Source: Xylogone sp. PMI_703 (Eukaryota > Ascomycota > Leotiomycetes). Taken from it: a stretch of 64,000 nucleotides of DNA. A program made the translations under genes and the position numbers. The stretch is from positions 1,612,001 to 1,676,000 of the forward strand of contig JAJTUQ010000004.1 in NCBI GenBank assembly GCA_021399445.1. Direction: 5' to 3'. Under the pieces are notes generated by a model. That model saw only the letters and a program-made list of their open reading frames with translations. It did no database searches and was not told the origin of the DNA. This document shows, piece after piece, positions 52,770 through 63,441 of this stretch (position 1 is the first letter of the stretch; each line of letters begins with the position of its first letter).

Positions 52770-53504
52770 TTTGTTTGCTTGTTGAGATTATATGGGTCTT
52801 AAACTTGTCATTAATTCGAAACTTAAATAGTACGAGATATAGGCAGCAATACCCCTTCCTATAAGAGTTTTGGTTTTACAAGGTAAGCCTTCTTCAGTCT
52901 AGTTAATATTGGTGTCAAGGATTATGGCGTAGTGGCTAGGCTAGAGTCTACATAAATTGTCCAGTAGGGTAACCTTATTACACACGCTGTTTAGATGGTC
53001 GCGCATTGGGCACGTGATTCTTTACAGAAGGCCAACGAAAATATCTCTAAATCTTAGCCAAAGCAATAGTTAATTATCACTCTTTAATATTAACATGAAC
53101 TGTGGTGAATGCTCTGGTGCCAGTCGACCTGCTCGGCACATTGAGACATTAGCACGTGATCAAACCACGTGATACGGTTATCACTCGCAAAGTAGCTGCT
53201 GGGCAGCAAAGCCCTCAGTTCATTCTTGGCATGCGCTACTGGAAGACTTCACTGCATCAGCAATCATGTCAATCATGAGGCCAGCGGCCCATAAGTTATT
53301 TCTGTAAGATGAAATGGCTACTACCTACACGTGTACCACGTTACTCTTATTATTAGAGGCGAGGCATGGGATCCATGGTCGTGCGGCACAGCCCTGGACG
53401 CGCGACTCCTACTTCATGGGCACCGTCTGCTGTTATATTTCGAGTGAAGGTCGAACGATTCAACAAATTTCTAGCGCTTCCTTCACTACAAATTACACAT
53501 CAGC
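52770..53504. other. divergent promoter region
   Basis: 735 bp between the 2EXR gene (-) and the Ecm33-like gene (+). CACGTGATTC near 53012 and two further GCACGTGATC/CCACGTGATA words near 53152 and 53165 are E-box (CACGTG) sites, three within 160 bp. Confidence 0.5.
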
Positions 53505-55129
53505 ATGCCTCTGATACGAGCTTCCCGGGCCGCGACGAGCTTCACGGCTAGAGGTAGCCCTCTGATGAGGAGTGTGGCTTTCCTGTCTGCGCTTGTCTTT
53601 GTTTGGAGACCATTAATTCATCGTAAGGCTCTTCATTTCATTCGAGACGATCCAAAAAATTTGATTCCTGTGCTGAACTAAATCGGAATAGCTGTTTATG
53701 CCCAATGCAGCCTTGCCGGTGATCAAGAACTCCTCGTCCAGTCACAAGAAGATCTAGACCAGCTGGGCCCAAATTGCACAGAATTCGAGGGTACTATTTT
53801 AGTTGCTCCCGATTACACGGGGAGCCTGGTTCTTAATGGAATTACAGATCTTGGCGGTCTGAAAGCCGAATCTAGTGAAAGCTCCAATCCACATTTGACG
53901 TCGATATCGATGCCGGCTATGATTTCTGTGGATCAAATCCTCTTCCAGGACGCCTCAGCATTGACGAATGTCTCAATTCCAAACGCCACACGGGTTGGGT
54001 CGATTACAATTGCCGGTGTTCCTGGAACAACCTTCTACTTCAAATCAGTTACTGAGGCTAACGATGTGTCTTTGTCCGGAAAGATATCTGGTCTCTATTT
54101 TAATTCGCTTGTTAGTATCGTGGGGGGTCTTGAAGTTACTGCAACATCTGAGTCTGAACTCATTCTGGATTGCCCAGCTTTGCAAAATGCCTCCAATATA
54201 GCGTTATGGGGTAATTTTAACAGGCGAGCCCAGCTATATCTTAATGTGCGTTGATCCAACTGACTTCGAGAACAGTCTAGTTCTGCCCCAGCTTCAAAGC
54301 ATAGGAGGAGGGTGCGAGAATTCTGAGATATTCTATCCTGATCTCCAGATCCAGGTTGATAACGGTAACAAATCGTTTGATATCTTACTTCCGAGCCTCT
54401 CGCATGCTTGTATTGCGCAGTTTAAAGGCTCTATCGAGAGGTAGCTCTAGGACTCTGCCCCCAGAAGCAATCCTGCTGACACAGAACAGCATATACCTAC
54501 CATCCCTTCTGGAGGTCGACGACATTACCATTTCAGCAAGTCTGCCTTTGAACGTTAGTATGACGCATTTACAGAATGCTAGTCAGATTGAGCTAACCGG
54601 AAATATAACTGGGTAAGTACTGAGATCGGTGATCCGTACTAATAGCCAATACGATGCTGTTCTAACAGATATTAGTGCGGAGTTTCCTGCATTACAGGAT
54701 GTAAAATCCATCATCATTGCTAGCGACTTACCCTTGAATTGCACCCCGGCTTTAACAGCATATGAACTCTATGGCGCAAAGAAAAATGGCTCTTCTTATG
54801 GTTGCAATTTCCCGCCACCCAAGTCCCAATCAAATGATAATCTTTCGCTTGGTGCTAAACTTGGTCTCGGCATTGGAATTGGAGGTGGAGCTTTGGTGAT
54901 TGCATTGATTTGGAGCATAAGCAAGCTCTATCGAAAGGATAAGAAAAACAAGGAATTGAAAACTGCTATCAAATTGCAACAGTTAAATTCAGACGGTGAG
55001 GCTCTTCCAGATTATCAAACTGCAACGGGGACGTCAATGCGGAGGAGAGCGACTTTGCAGGACGATGAGACAAGCATCCATGCAACTGGGGAAAGGCAAG
55101 ACGGTGGGCATGTTGAGGGGAATCCTTAA
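53505..55129 (+). CDS. Ecm33/Sps2-like receptor-L-domain protein with C-terminal TM
   Basis: The five-exon model is 53505-53622, 53692-54245, 54292-54440, 54490-54612 and 54676-55129, for 465 aa; all phases agree and CTGAC or CTAAC branch sites are present. The signal anchor is MRSVAFLSALVFVW (a second in-frame Met at 53565 starts it exactly). The ectodomain has repeated Leu/Ile-rich beta units (SISMPAMISVDQILFQDASALTNVSIP, PSLLEVDDITISAS) with many N-glycosylation sequons, as in Ecm33 wall proteins. Unlike Ecm33 it does not end in a GPI signal: a TM segment (LGLGIGIGGGALVIALIWSI) is followed by a basic, 80-residue cytosolic tail (KLYRKDKKNKELK). This suggests a surface sensor or adhesion role; that is inference. 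Confidence 0.82.
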
Positions 55130-55438
55130 TAATAGGTTGAAATGGCTCATGAAATATTGATAGGCTCGTCTAGAGATTATTCCCTTAACTCATACCAAAG
55201 GAACACTTGACTGTTTATTTTAAACCTTAGCGATGACGCAGATATTTTGTGAAGCGCACCAGATATCCGTAGACAATAAAGACCGTTTCAGAATAAATTA
55301 TGAGGCACTGTTTTGAGCTATCCTTCATATAAACACAAGAATTATCGGTCTATGCTTATACCGTATATGACAATTACATCACTGACTTGTGGTTTTCAAA
55401 TCTTGCACCACTAATAGCCTTATCCATAAGCCAAACCA
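55130..55438. other. convergent 3' spacer
   Basis: About 310 bp between the 3' ends of the Ecm33-like gene and the Cys-rich gene. Nothing notable. Confidence 0.45.
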
Positions 55439-56732
55439 TCACATGATAAATATTAACATCACGAAGGTTACCGCTGTACCTAGCACCCAACTCCCGTTTA
55501 TACTTTCTGCCGCTGAATGTTTTGTTCCCGAGTCTGGCTGCGAACCCGTCGCCTGTGCAGCTGGTGAAGTGGACGTAGGTGTATTCGCGTCTGTAAATCC
55601 AGGTGGACTGGCTGCCAATGCAGCACTGTTAGCACTAGCTTGTACAGATGATGCTAAGCTTGAGAATGTCGGTGCAGCATCAGCTTCATCCGTTGCAAGG
55701 CAGGTGAGTATGGTAGATTCTGTACTAATGGTCGAATCAACAGGACCCTCAATGAAAGTAATATGCGTCCAGATTATGTAGGTAAAAGTGAAAGTGGTGG
55801 AGAAATATTGAAGGTCTGGAGCGGGTGTAGATTGAAATTGCGATGGGATGGGAGATTGGGATGATGGCTCTGCAGAGGTTGGATTCGGGGACGGTGAATG
55901 TCTTGTGGTTGTTGGTACTGTTGGTATCGCAGTATCTGTTGGATTGTCGTGTGTGAACGGAGGAATGATGCCGAAATCGCCTTCACAGCAGATCTCGGTG
56001 CTGTCAGCGCTACAGTAGACACATTTAGCACCATTGGGACAGAATATCCCATTATTACTATTGCTTTGGGTTAGAACTGGTCTCCAAAAGAGCATCGTAG
56101 CAAGACAGACGAGCAGCAGTGGAATCCTTCAGTAGGATAGCAATAACCCTGATTTCCACAACAAGACCACTGAGGTGGGCAATATCCTCCATCGGCTCTA
56201 CAGAAGGTATTAGAAGTGGCCGTCACCTTGGTTCTTCAGGAGGATGGTCATACGAGCAGCAGGTCGCCCCGTCAGGCATACAGTGAGTGCCTATTGTTCC
56301 ACAACATTTCCAAGCTGAAGGACAGACATAACTGCTACAGCAGTCTATCTACAAATTACCGGTCAGCGACTTCAATATTGAGCGGGACAATCCTTGCGCA
56401 CTCCTGGATGTTGCTCAAGACAATATTCTCCACAACAATGCCCGTTCGTAGGGCAACATTCCCCTACATAGTCTATGAAGGTTTAGTATACGGTCCCAAT
56501 TGCCATACAAGAACTGCGCCGACGTACCACACTGGCCGTAGCCTGCACCACAAGCTTGTCTATCTAGGAGATTTAGATTTCGGTCTGATACTCCAAGTGG
56601 GGATGCACTAAAATTAGCTAGCACTTGAGCACCCCGCGGCCAGGGCCCAGGCAAAAGCTGAGGCTCGATCTGGACACCGCATGCCTGTGATAAAATAACA
56701 ACGCCAACAGCTAAAGTAGAAATTCTGTCCAT
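55439..56732 (-). CDS. secreted Cys-rich protein with Ser/Thr stalk and GPI-like end
   Basis: Multi-exon. It starts at 56732 with MDRISTLAVGVVILSQACG, a signal peptide. Reading the reverse strand through the middle gives short Cys-rich units: CGAGYGQC, then GECCPTNGHCCGEYC, DCCSSYVCPSAWKCCG, GYCPPQWSCCGNQGYC and FCPNGAKCVYC...ICC. They are separated by small introns (for example one with donor GTACGT after GYGQC) that I could not all place. After the Cys region comes a long Ser/Thr/Pro stalk (TTTRHSPSPNPTSAEPSSQSP) and a hydrophobic C terminus (WVLGTAVTFVMLIFIM) suitable for GPI attachment. The CC-repeat style resembles fungal wall-bound Cys-rich proteins. Function unknown; surface location is likely. 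Confidence 0.68.
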
Positions 56733-57977
56733 TATTCAAGCTACTTGTAAATACATAACAAGAGAGACGGCCATGGGAAGATGTAAGCATAAAATAGAAT
56801 CGCGACGACTTGGCATAAGCTATTATAATCCTTGCAGAGGCTTAAAGCCACCCAGGTACTTCGTCCGATCTGAAACCTAGCGATGCTCTGCTAAAGCCTG
56901 AAGGATTATCACTTTGCTGGAAAGGGTTCAGCCTAGCAATGCGAATGAGTCCAATCATCGCCGCTGAAGGTAATGTGGCACAGCTCCACATCTGAGAGGC
57001 ACTTAAAGTCCTAGGGAGATCAGCCTCTCAGATCATGGAAATCTCGAATACCACCGCATGTAGAGAGACGGAAGCGTGGTTGGCACTGAAGTGGCGTATA
57101 GGGCGGTGTTTCACTACAGTACTGTTGCCCAAGACTCCAATTTCACACCCAACCAGGTCAGGATCGCCCTCCAGTCCCCAGATTCTGCACCGTCCTTTGT
57201 GCGGATCCCCTCAACTACAAGCGATTAAGCCATTTAATGGACAATAATGACACTCTTCACAAGTGTCAAAGTTCATTGTATTGTAGAGTACATCGGATAC
57301 GCATATTATCTAAATTTTTCTTTGGACCGACACGCCAAAGTATTGGGCTGGGGCATGCTCATCGGGTCGGTCTTGAGGAGGCTTCTCGTTAGTGTAAAAA
57401 TAGAAGTCTGCGCACTGTAATGAGCTGCAATGTATCGGAGATCAGCACGCCCACCCTGGAGCAATTACCGGCTTGTATCGCAGCTGGATGAAGCCAGGAG
57501 CCAGGAGAAAACAATGGCTTACCGCACCTTTTAGCAATCAAGCTTTGTACAGTGAGTTATGGTTTGGTTCCATCCATCGCACAGAATTGGGTTTGGCACG
57601 AGACCCGGCAGCGTGCTACTAATTTTAGGTATTTTTACGGTTGTTGGTTCTAAATACCATCAGAAATCGCATCGCGGATTTTGAGGTCAGTCGGCACCCA
57701 AGTATTCTTCCGTCTTAATAAAATAGCAGATAATATGTTGGATTTAAGATGCTAGGTAGAGATAGTACTTGATTTCTCAGAATGATGTAAATAGGCTATC
57801 AATGCATACGTTGCCAGAGGATCGAAGTTCAATAAAAAGAAACAGCCCGACGGAGGATATCGAGTGAACAAATGTAGTGATTTCTATCTAAGATTACTCG
57901 TGCAATTGCCCTGTGAGCATAGTTAACAAATCAGCCACCCCGCTTCCCTTGTAGTAAACTTGGTAACAATAGCAGCC
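56733..57977. other. intergenic, no supported gene
   Basis: 1.25 kb with the promoter of the Cys-rich gene and the 3' region of the NmrA-like gene. The 70-codon frame at 57035-57247 shows no domain. Confidence 0.45.
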
Positions 57978-59117
57978 TTATAAACGACCCTGACGACGAT
58001 CCTCTACAAGCTTTAACACGGGCTTAGGATTGTTGACTTGTTCCCAAAGGCTTGGGAGGCCTAACTCCTTGCTCTTCTTCTCTTCACGTCTAAACCACTC
58101 CTCAGCTGACTTGACCCGGTTAGGGTAGATCTCATCGAGAAGTTTAAAGTCGCGTTGAATAACGCCACGATTACCACCGGAGTATTTCCACATATTCCAC
58201 CAAGCAGTGAAGCCGTCGCGCATACTTTGTGTCGCTGGATCTTTTGGATCAGCATTGTATCCGGTAGGATTGTCCCCCTTGCCCAATGGCCCACTGGCCC
58301 AGTAATCCTCTAAGCTCGTATCGATATACCGGGCAGGATGACCAGTGACCTTTTCGAAGGCCTGAGCCAAATCATCATAGTCGATCAAGTCAATGGCAAC
58401 CGCAAGATCTAATCCATTCGCTCGATCTTGGTGATCAAACAACCAGCGAACATAGTACTCACAGTCATCAAGATCAACATGAGGCACCGCACCACGCCCT
58501 AGAGGTACCCGCCATGTAACCACACCGTCTTCAATTTTTGGAGCCATTGGCGTCCTACCACCTATGGCCATAGACATATATGGTCCTGTGGTGAAGAGAG
58601 CAGCGCCCATCCTCTTACGAATCATAGGGTCTTGATTTTGCTGTAAAATCCATTCTCCAATGCGGCCCTTGCCATCATAATGACCTGCTCTGAATTTCGG
58701 ATCGAAGCCACCCATTTTGTAGCCGTAGTCCAGATTTCCATAAACGTAGAATTCGATTCCCTCTTCGAGCGCCAGTTCGTAGGCCCGGATAGCCCAAAAT
58801 ATCTCAGTCTTCTCACCGGCATTGAACCCATCGATGTTTACAAAGGCATAGCGAGCTCCGCGAAATCCCCTGCGAAGGTCATCCTCGTTTGCAAAAGTTC
58901 CTTCTACTGCTTCAACGGATCCCAAGGCTAGCAGCTGTTTCGATCTCGCAGAGCTAGCATCTCGAGTCAAAAAGCGGACAGCATATGCTCCATCTTTTAC
59001 AAGACCACGGACAACTGGGATTCCTTGAGCACCAGTCGCACCAATAACAAATACAAGTGGCGGAGTGAGACTATTCTTTGTCATTGTGACAGCAACGAAA
59101 TATTGAAAATTTTCCAA
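57978..59117 (-). CDS. NmrA-like NAD(P)-binding protein
   Basis: A single exon of 379 aa from 59117, or 368 aa from the Met at 59084 (MTKNSLTPP), which is closer to the usual family start. The Rossmann motif is VFVIGATGAQG (GxxGxxG), followed by VRFLTRDASSARSKQL, the NADP-type second strand, and EGTFANEDDLRRGFRGARYAFVNIDGF. This is the NmrA/HSCARG-like atypical SDR family, which lacks the YxxxK pair and often acts as a redox sensor or as a reductase in metabolite pathways. The insertion YGNLDYGYKMGGFDPKFRAGHYDGKG is typical. Either a regulatory or an enzymatic role is possible. Confidence 0.88.
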   Translation of the reverse strand: MENFQYFVAVTMTKNSLTPPLVFVIGATGAQGIPVVRGLVKDGAYAVRFLTRDASSARSKQLLALGSVEAVEGTFANEDDLRRGFRGARYAFVNIDGFNAGEKTEIFWAIRAYELALEEGIEFYVYGNLDYGYKMGGFDPKFRAGHYDGKGRIGEWILQQNQDPMIRKRMGAALFTTGPYMSMAIGGRTPMAPKIEDGVVTWRVPLGRGAVPHVDLDDCEYYVRWLFDHQDRANGLDLAVAIDLIDYDDLAQAFEKVTGHPARYIDTSLEDYWASGPLGKGDNPTGYNADPKDPATQSMRDGFTAWWNMWKYSGGNRGVIQRDFKLLDEIYPNRVKSAEEWFRREEKKSKELGLPSLWEQVNNPKPVLKLVEDRRQGRL

Positions 59118-60101
59118 AGGCGATCAAAGTACTCTGACATATGCATTGCCATACACTATTGATATCTATATATCCCATCCTCTTCAAGCAGGCTATGATT
59201 ACACAACTACACATTAAACCTCGTTGCTACTATCTCTTTCACTATGCGGGCCTCGGATCTGGATACTATTAATAATCAAAGACGAATTTACTTGGCTTTG
59301 ATCGTCCTCTAGTTCGTATCTAGTATATTAAAGGGGTTCAAAGCTCAGAATATATAATTAAACGTGTATTTTGGAAGTAATTAAATTTTGATACACCGTA
59401 TTAAGGCTTAGAGCGCTCCCCCGAGGATGTCGAGATTACGGAGGTATGAGTAATCAAGAGGTCGTCGGCCAATCCAATCGAGTAAATCGGAGGTCGGACA
59501 GTGATAAAACCATTACTACGGTTCTTGGCTATGAATACTGTAACCCAAGATCCACTTTTACAAGATCCACTAAGTTATTAGCTCTTGACGCTGCGGATGT
59601 TCATGTTTCACAGCAGTTGTCTATAAACAACTAAAGTAAGCCACCCAACGCTATCAAATACAGTCCATGTCTCTATCTCAGGAGTGTTTTCTCTTGGTGA
59701 GACCTATTAATACTCACACAGAGAAATAATTCCGCAGTATTTAAACGATTACTATTCTGCAGCTTGCAATTGTATAAAGAAGCTCAGTGGCTAGAGTAAG
59801 ATTGGTCATCATTATGTACAGTGTCTCATTTCTTTAATTTCTCATATAACCTTCTTATTGTATCTTACTGCCGTACTCCTTAATTCTTCTCTTGACATGC
59901 AGAATACACACGTTGGTAGTAATAGCACCTGCAGCTAAGTTATATCGGGATCACCACAGGAGCTATTAATCCTCCTAATCTAACGCATTCTTGCTATCTC
60001 GAATCTACTCTACCTAATATTTGAGTTTACAGCGGTGACATTAGGTTGAATTCAGCGTGAAACAAAGCCCCTTCCCTTCTGGATTTCATAATAATGCCGC
60101 A
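59118..60101. other. intergenic, no supported gene
   Basis: 984 bp of AT-rich DNA with no credible frame; it includes the promoter of the NmrA-like gene. Confidence 0.45.
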
Positions 60102-61350
60102 TTATGTGAGCAATCTGAATTCTTCAAACAAGGCGGCACCCGTATAACTCTCATCCCCCACAATTCCACCTGTCACGGTGCCCACCCATCTTGCAAACAC
60201 CTCCAAAGCCTGCACGACTAACACATTTGGCGTAACATTCACTTGCAAGATTCCTTCCGTCCCCAAGTCAAATTCCACGTGAAAGCCTCCTGGATTACCC
60301 GAACTTTGCACCGGTGGATATGTAGAATTGGCCCCAATAGGTCGAGCTGTCACGTTATTGCAACTTGAGAAGATCACCTTGTTATTTAAGGTAACATGTC
60401 CGCTTACTGACTCGACACCATCTGGTGTGAGACCATCAAACCACATGACGGAATAGGGGCCGATGTTGCCATGACCCCAAAACCAACTTCCTAAGTGGTC
60501 TGTGAAAAACGTATCACCCCAGTTCTGCGTCTCTTATTAGCGAAGAGTGTGGAGCAAGGAGAAAGGACTATGGATAGAGGCATGATTACCTTGTCATGAT
60601 ATCCGGATCCGGTGAATTGGAGCGGCTCGCCGTCAATTATGACATTTACGGTCCCAATGCCGTGAGGAGCAATACTGAGCCAACCGATATGGGGGAGGAA
60701 TGTTAGACTCTCACCCGGTTTTGCTGGACCGCAGGGAAGGTGTGGTGGAGACAGCTGAGAAATGATCATGATCAGCATACGGAAAACAGGTGGGAAAGCA
60801 ATTTGAGAGCGTGTTCCGCGCCACGTACCGATTCGATCGTTAGTGAGCCCGTCACACCCAAGACGGGTGAATTAAATGTGACAACATACTCAGCTCCAAC
60901 AGCAGACCAATTAACTCCAGATCCTTCCCAGATGCCTTCTGAACTGGTCCCCTCTATTGTAATGGTTACTTGGTCAGCAGGAACGTAGTTTGTGAAAGTA
61001 GTCCCGTTTGAGAAAGATCCCCAGATACCAACAACATCCATAGACCCGAGACCAGGAGGTAAGAATGGGAACGCCGTGGATGGGGATGAGAAGAAAGCCA
61101 TAACGAAGGAGGAATGCTGGTCTGGCGAGACAACATCGTAGTACCACCACTCCCATGCTGTGCTGTTAACAAGGCCTAAGAGTGGTGCGTCAAGTTCTTG
61201 TGTACCAAAAGTAAACCGAGCATTGCTGGGACCACTTTGAGGTGTTGATGGGATCACAATTGTATTGCTTTGAGAGAGACTAGCGGCACCGGGATGTGCG
61301 GCAGTCAATCGCAATGTTAGAAGCGATAGCAGAAGAACTGACTGCATCAT
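60102..61350 (-). CDS. CrtC/AttH-fold (Diels-Alderase-like) protein, secreted
   Basis: Three exons (61350-60829, 60754-60590, 60524-60102) give 369 aa; both introns are phase 0. Residues 1-18 (MMQSVLLLSLLTLRLTAA) are a signal peptide. WEWWYYDVVSPD, the joined TIES/LSPPHLPCGPAKPGE, and GYHDK/NWGDTFFTDHLGSWFWGHGNIGPYSVMWFD are the hallmark blocks of the lipocalin-like CrtC/AttH superfamily. In fungi this superfamily includes decalin-forming Diels-Alderases (Fsa2, CghA, MycB type) as well as proteins named after hydroxyneurosporene synthase. No PKS or NRPS gene lies in the window, so a pericyclase role is open. The signal peptide favours a secreted or secretory-pathway enzyme. Confidence 0.85.
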
Positions 61351-63441
61351 GCTGGTGAAACCAAGGCAAAGATAGATGTGTCACCTTGAAGGGAAACTGT
61401 AGTGGGGTAAACATGGGTAGCAAAAGACTTCTTATATACTGCTGAATTTTGATTATACTTCGTCCATACGTTCAAATATACAGAGTTTGGTGTGTAAGTA
61501 AGCAGTAAGCTGATTTTCTCTAGTTAATGGAGAGGGGAATAAGCAAGGATAGAAGGATATTACTGTGTCTCGGAAGTCACCGGATATAGAATGGAGTTCT
61601 GAGCTGCTCATACAGTTACTGTAGAATAGACATGCTGCACTGAGACCACCACGGGTCAGATCCTATTTCCCCGGCACGTTAGCTTCTCTAGACCGTTAGT
61701 CATCGTTATGTAATTTTTATCTAACTTCCTTGACTTAAACTACATATATTTATCAACTAATGGAGGGTCCTGTAGAAGTTCTACGATGATTTTATGTAAT
61801 ATTTATTGCCCGATGGCTTAGGAGCAAGCCGACATTGAGATAATATTGTAGCTCACGTAAGAGTCTAGCTACGCAGATGAAAATGCCAACCACAATAGTG
61901 ATTCCAAGTTGCCTGTATCTGGTATTCGGCCTTAGACTCCATTACTTGACCCTTCTACGACCTTCCTAAGAGAAGTTTTCAGAATACTAAAGCTGGTTGA
62001 GAAGGAGTAGGCAATGATACAATTGTGTCGAAGAAGTATTCCTGTTGTATTATGTTGGGACAACCTACAAATATTATGCTACTTTTCAGAAAGGATGAAA
62101 CTTTAAGAGAACCTCACTGCTTATTCATGCCGCGGTTCCGGACCATGTTCCCTGTTTGTATTCCACTGAAACCAGACATATGACGGATATACAGTAGCGC
62201 TGACTTCTGGTTTCTCTGCTGCAGTAACTTGCATTTGCTAATAGGTGAGATTTTAGCCCGTCTCTCTCGGTGGATAAAGTAGTTGGCATCGTGGTACGTA
62301 AATTGCCACCGAAATCTGGCTAGCTCTGAGGTACCACTATGCTGACTTCGCTATCTTCTATTAGTTGAGTCCTCCGCCGGTGAAAAGGGCTCACTTTCTC
62401 CACTTATTGCTTATTTTAAAAGTAATAATTATGATTGGCTCGCCCAGTCTCGCTTACATGCTTAAAACTCAAGCTTTCCATTAAAATCAAAGTATCCGCT
62501 GACATACTGACGGAGGGGATAAGGTTGGCGTCTGAAGTCTCCTGTGAAGCGGGACAAAGGCTGTATACAACCAGGGGCGCACAATACTGTGTGTCGATGT
62601 GTTGCATCCCAACATGGTAAGCAGTGCGCGGCATTTTGGCCTATTAGATACAGTCAAGTTTAAAACGCCATTATCAGAGTTCTTAGTAACAAAAAGTGGC
62701 TATGCTTGCTTACATTACATTTTGTAGATACTGAGACCTCGATCACGTGGAGTCCTTTTACTTAAATGGATGTTTGAATTATTTACCGTGATATGAACTG
62801 GTATTATGGTCCAATTTCACATCCCCATCATACCTTGTGATAGTCACAACTCTATTTAGAGAACCAGGAAATAATTTCTTTTACGTTAAAACTACTAGAA
62901 TGTTAAAAGTCCTTATGAACGGACATTTAAGCATTAATGGTCAGCTTCTCACAATTTACCTGTTAAGTTAAAGACACCATCTCCCTTTAATGTAGAGACT
63001 CTCTGGTATCTCAATATTAACTATTATAGAAATCTGGAGATTCTAATGTAAGTTATTTTGAGCTGTAGTACAGTGTTGATATCTTCAATTCGAATTTTAT
63101 TTACTGATGTTGTACATGATATGTTAACTCACCTAAACTTATTGAAGTTGATACAAATTTGAATATACAGTAAATTTAAATGATATAATAGCCCTTTTAG
63201 TATCAATTAGGTTCTACTTTACTGATTAGACCATATATTCTCTGGATACTAGCTGATTAATACGAGTAGGCTAACGAGGCTACGTTGATTTACCTTAGTT
63301 GCTAGTCCCATCCCACCTTTATCCGCTCAAACTCGGAACGATTTCTTTTCACTTCAATTCTATTTTCATTCTCACCACCCCCGCCCCTCCCACTCTTAAA
63401 TACTTCTAATGATCTGCGGCGATATCGGCACTTGACTTAAA
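61351..63441. other. long intergenic, no supported gene
   Basis: 2.1 kb, AT-rich, especially 62900-63250. Frames are short and featureless. A pyrimidine-rich stretch (CTCACCACCCCCGCCCCTCC near 63372) precedes the end of the aquaporin gene. Confidence 0.45.
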
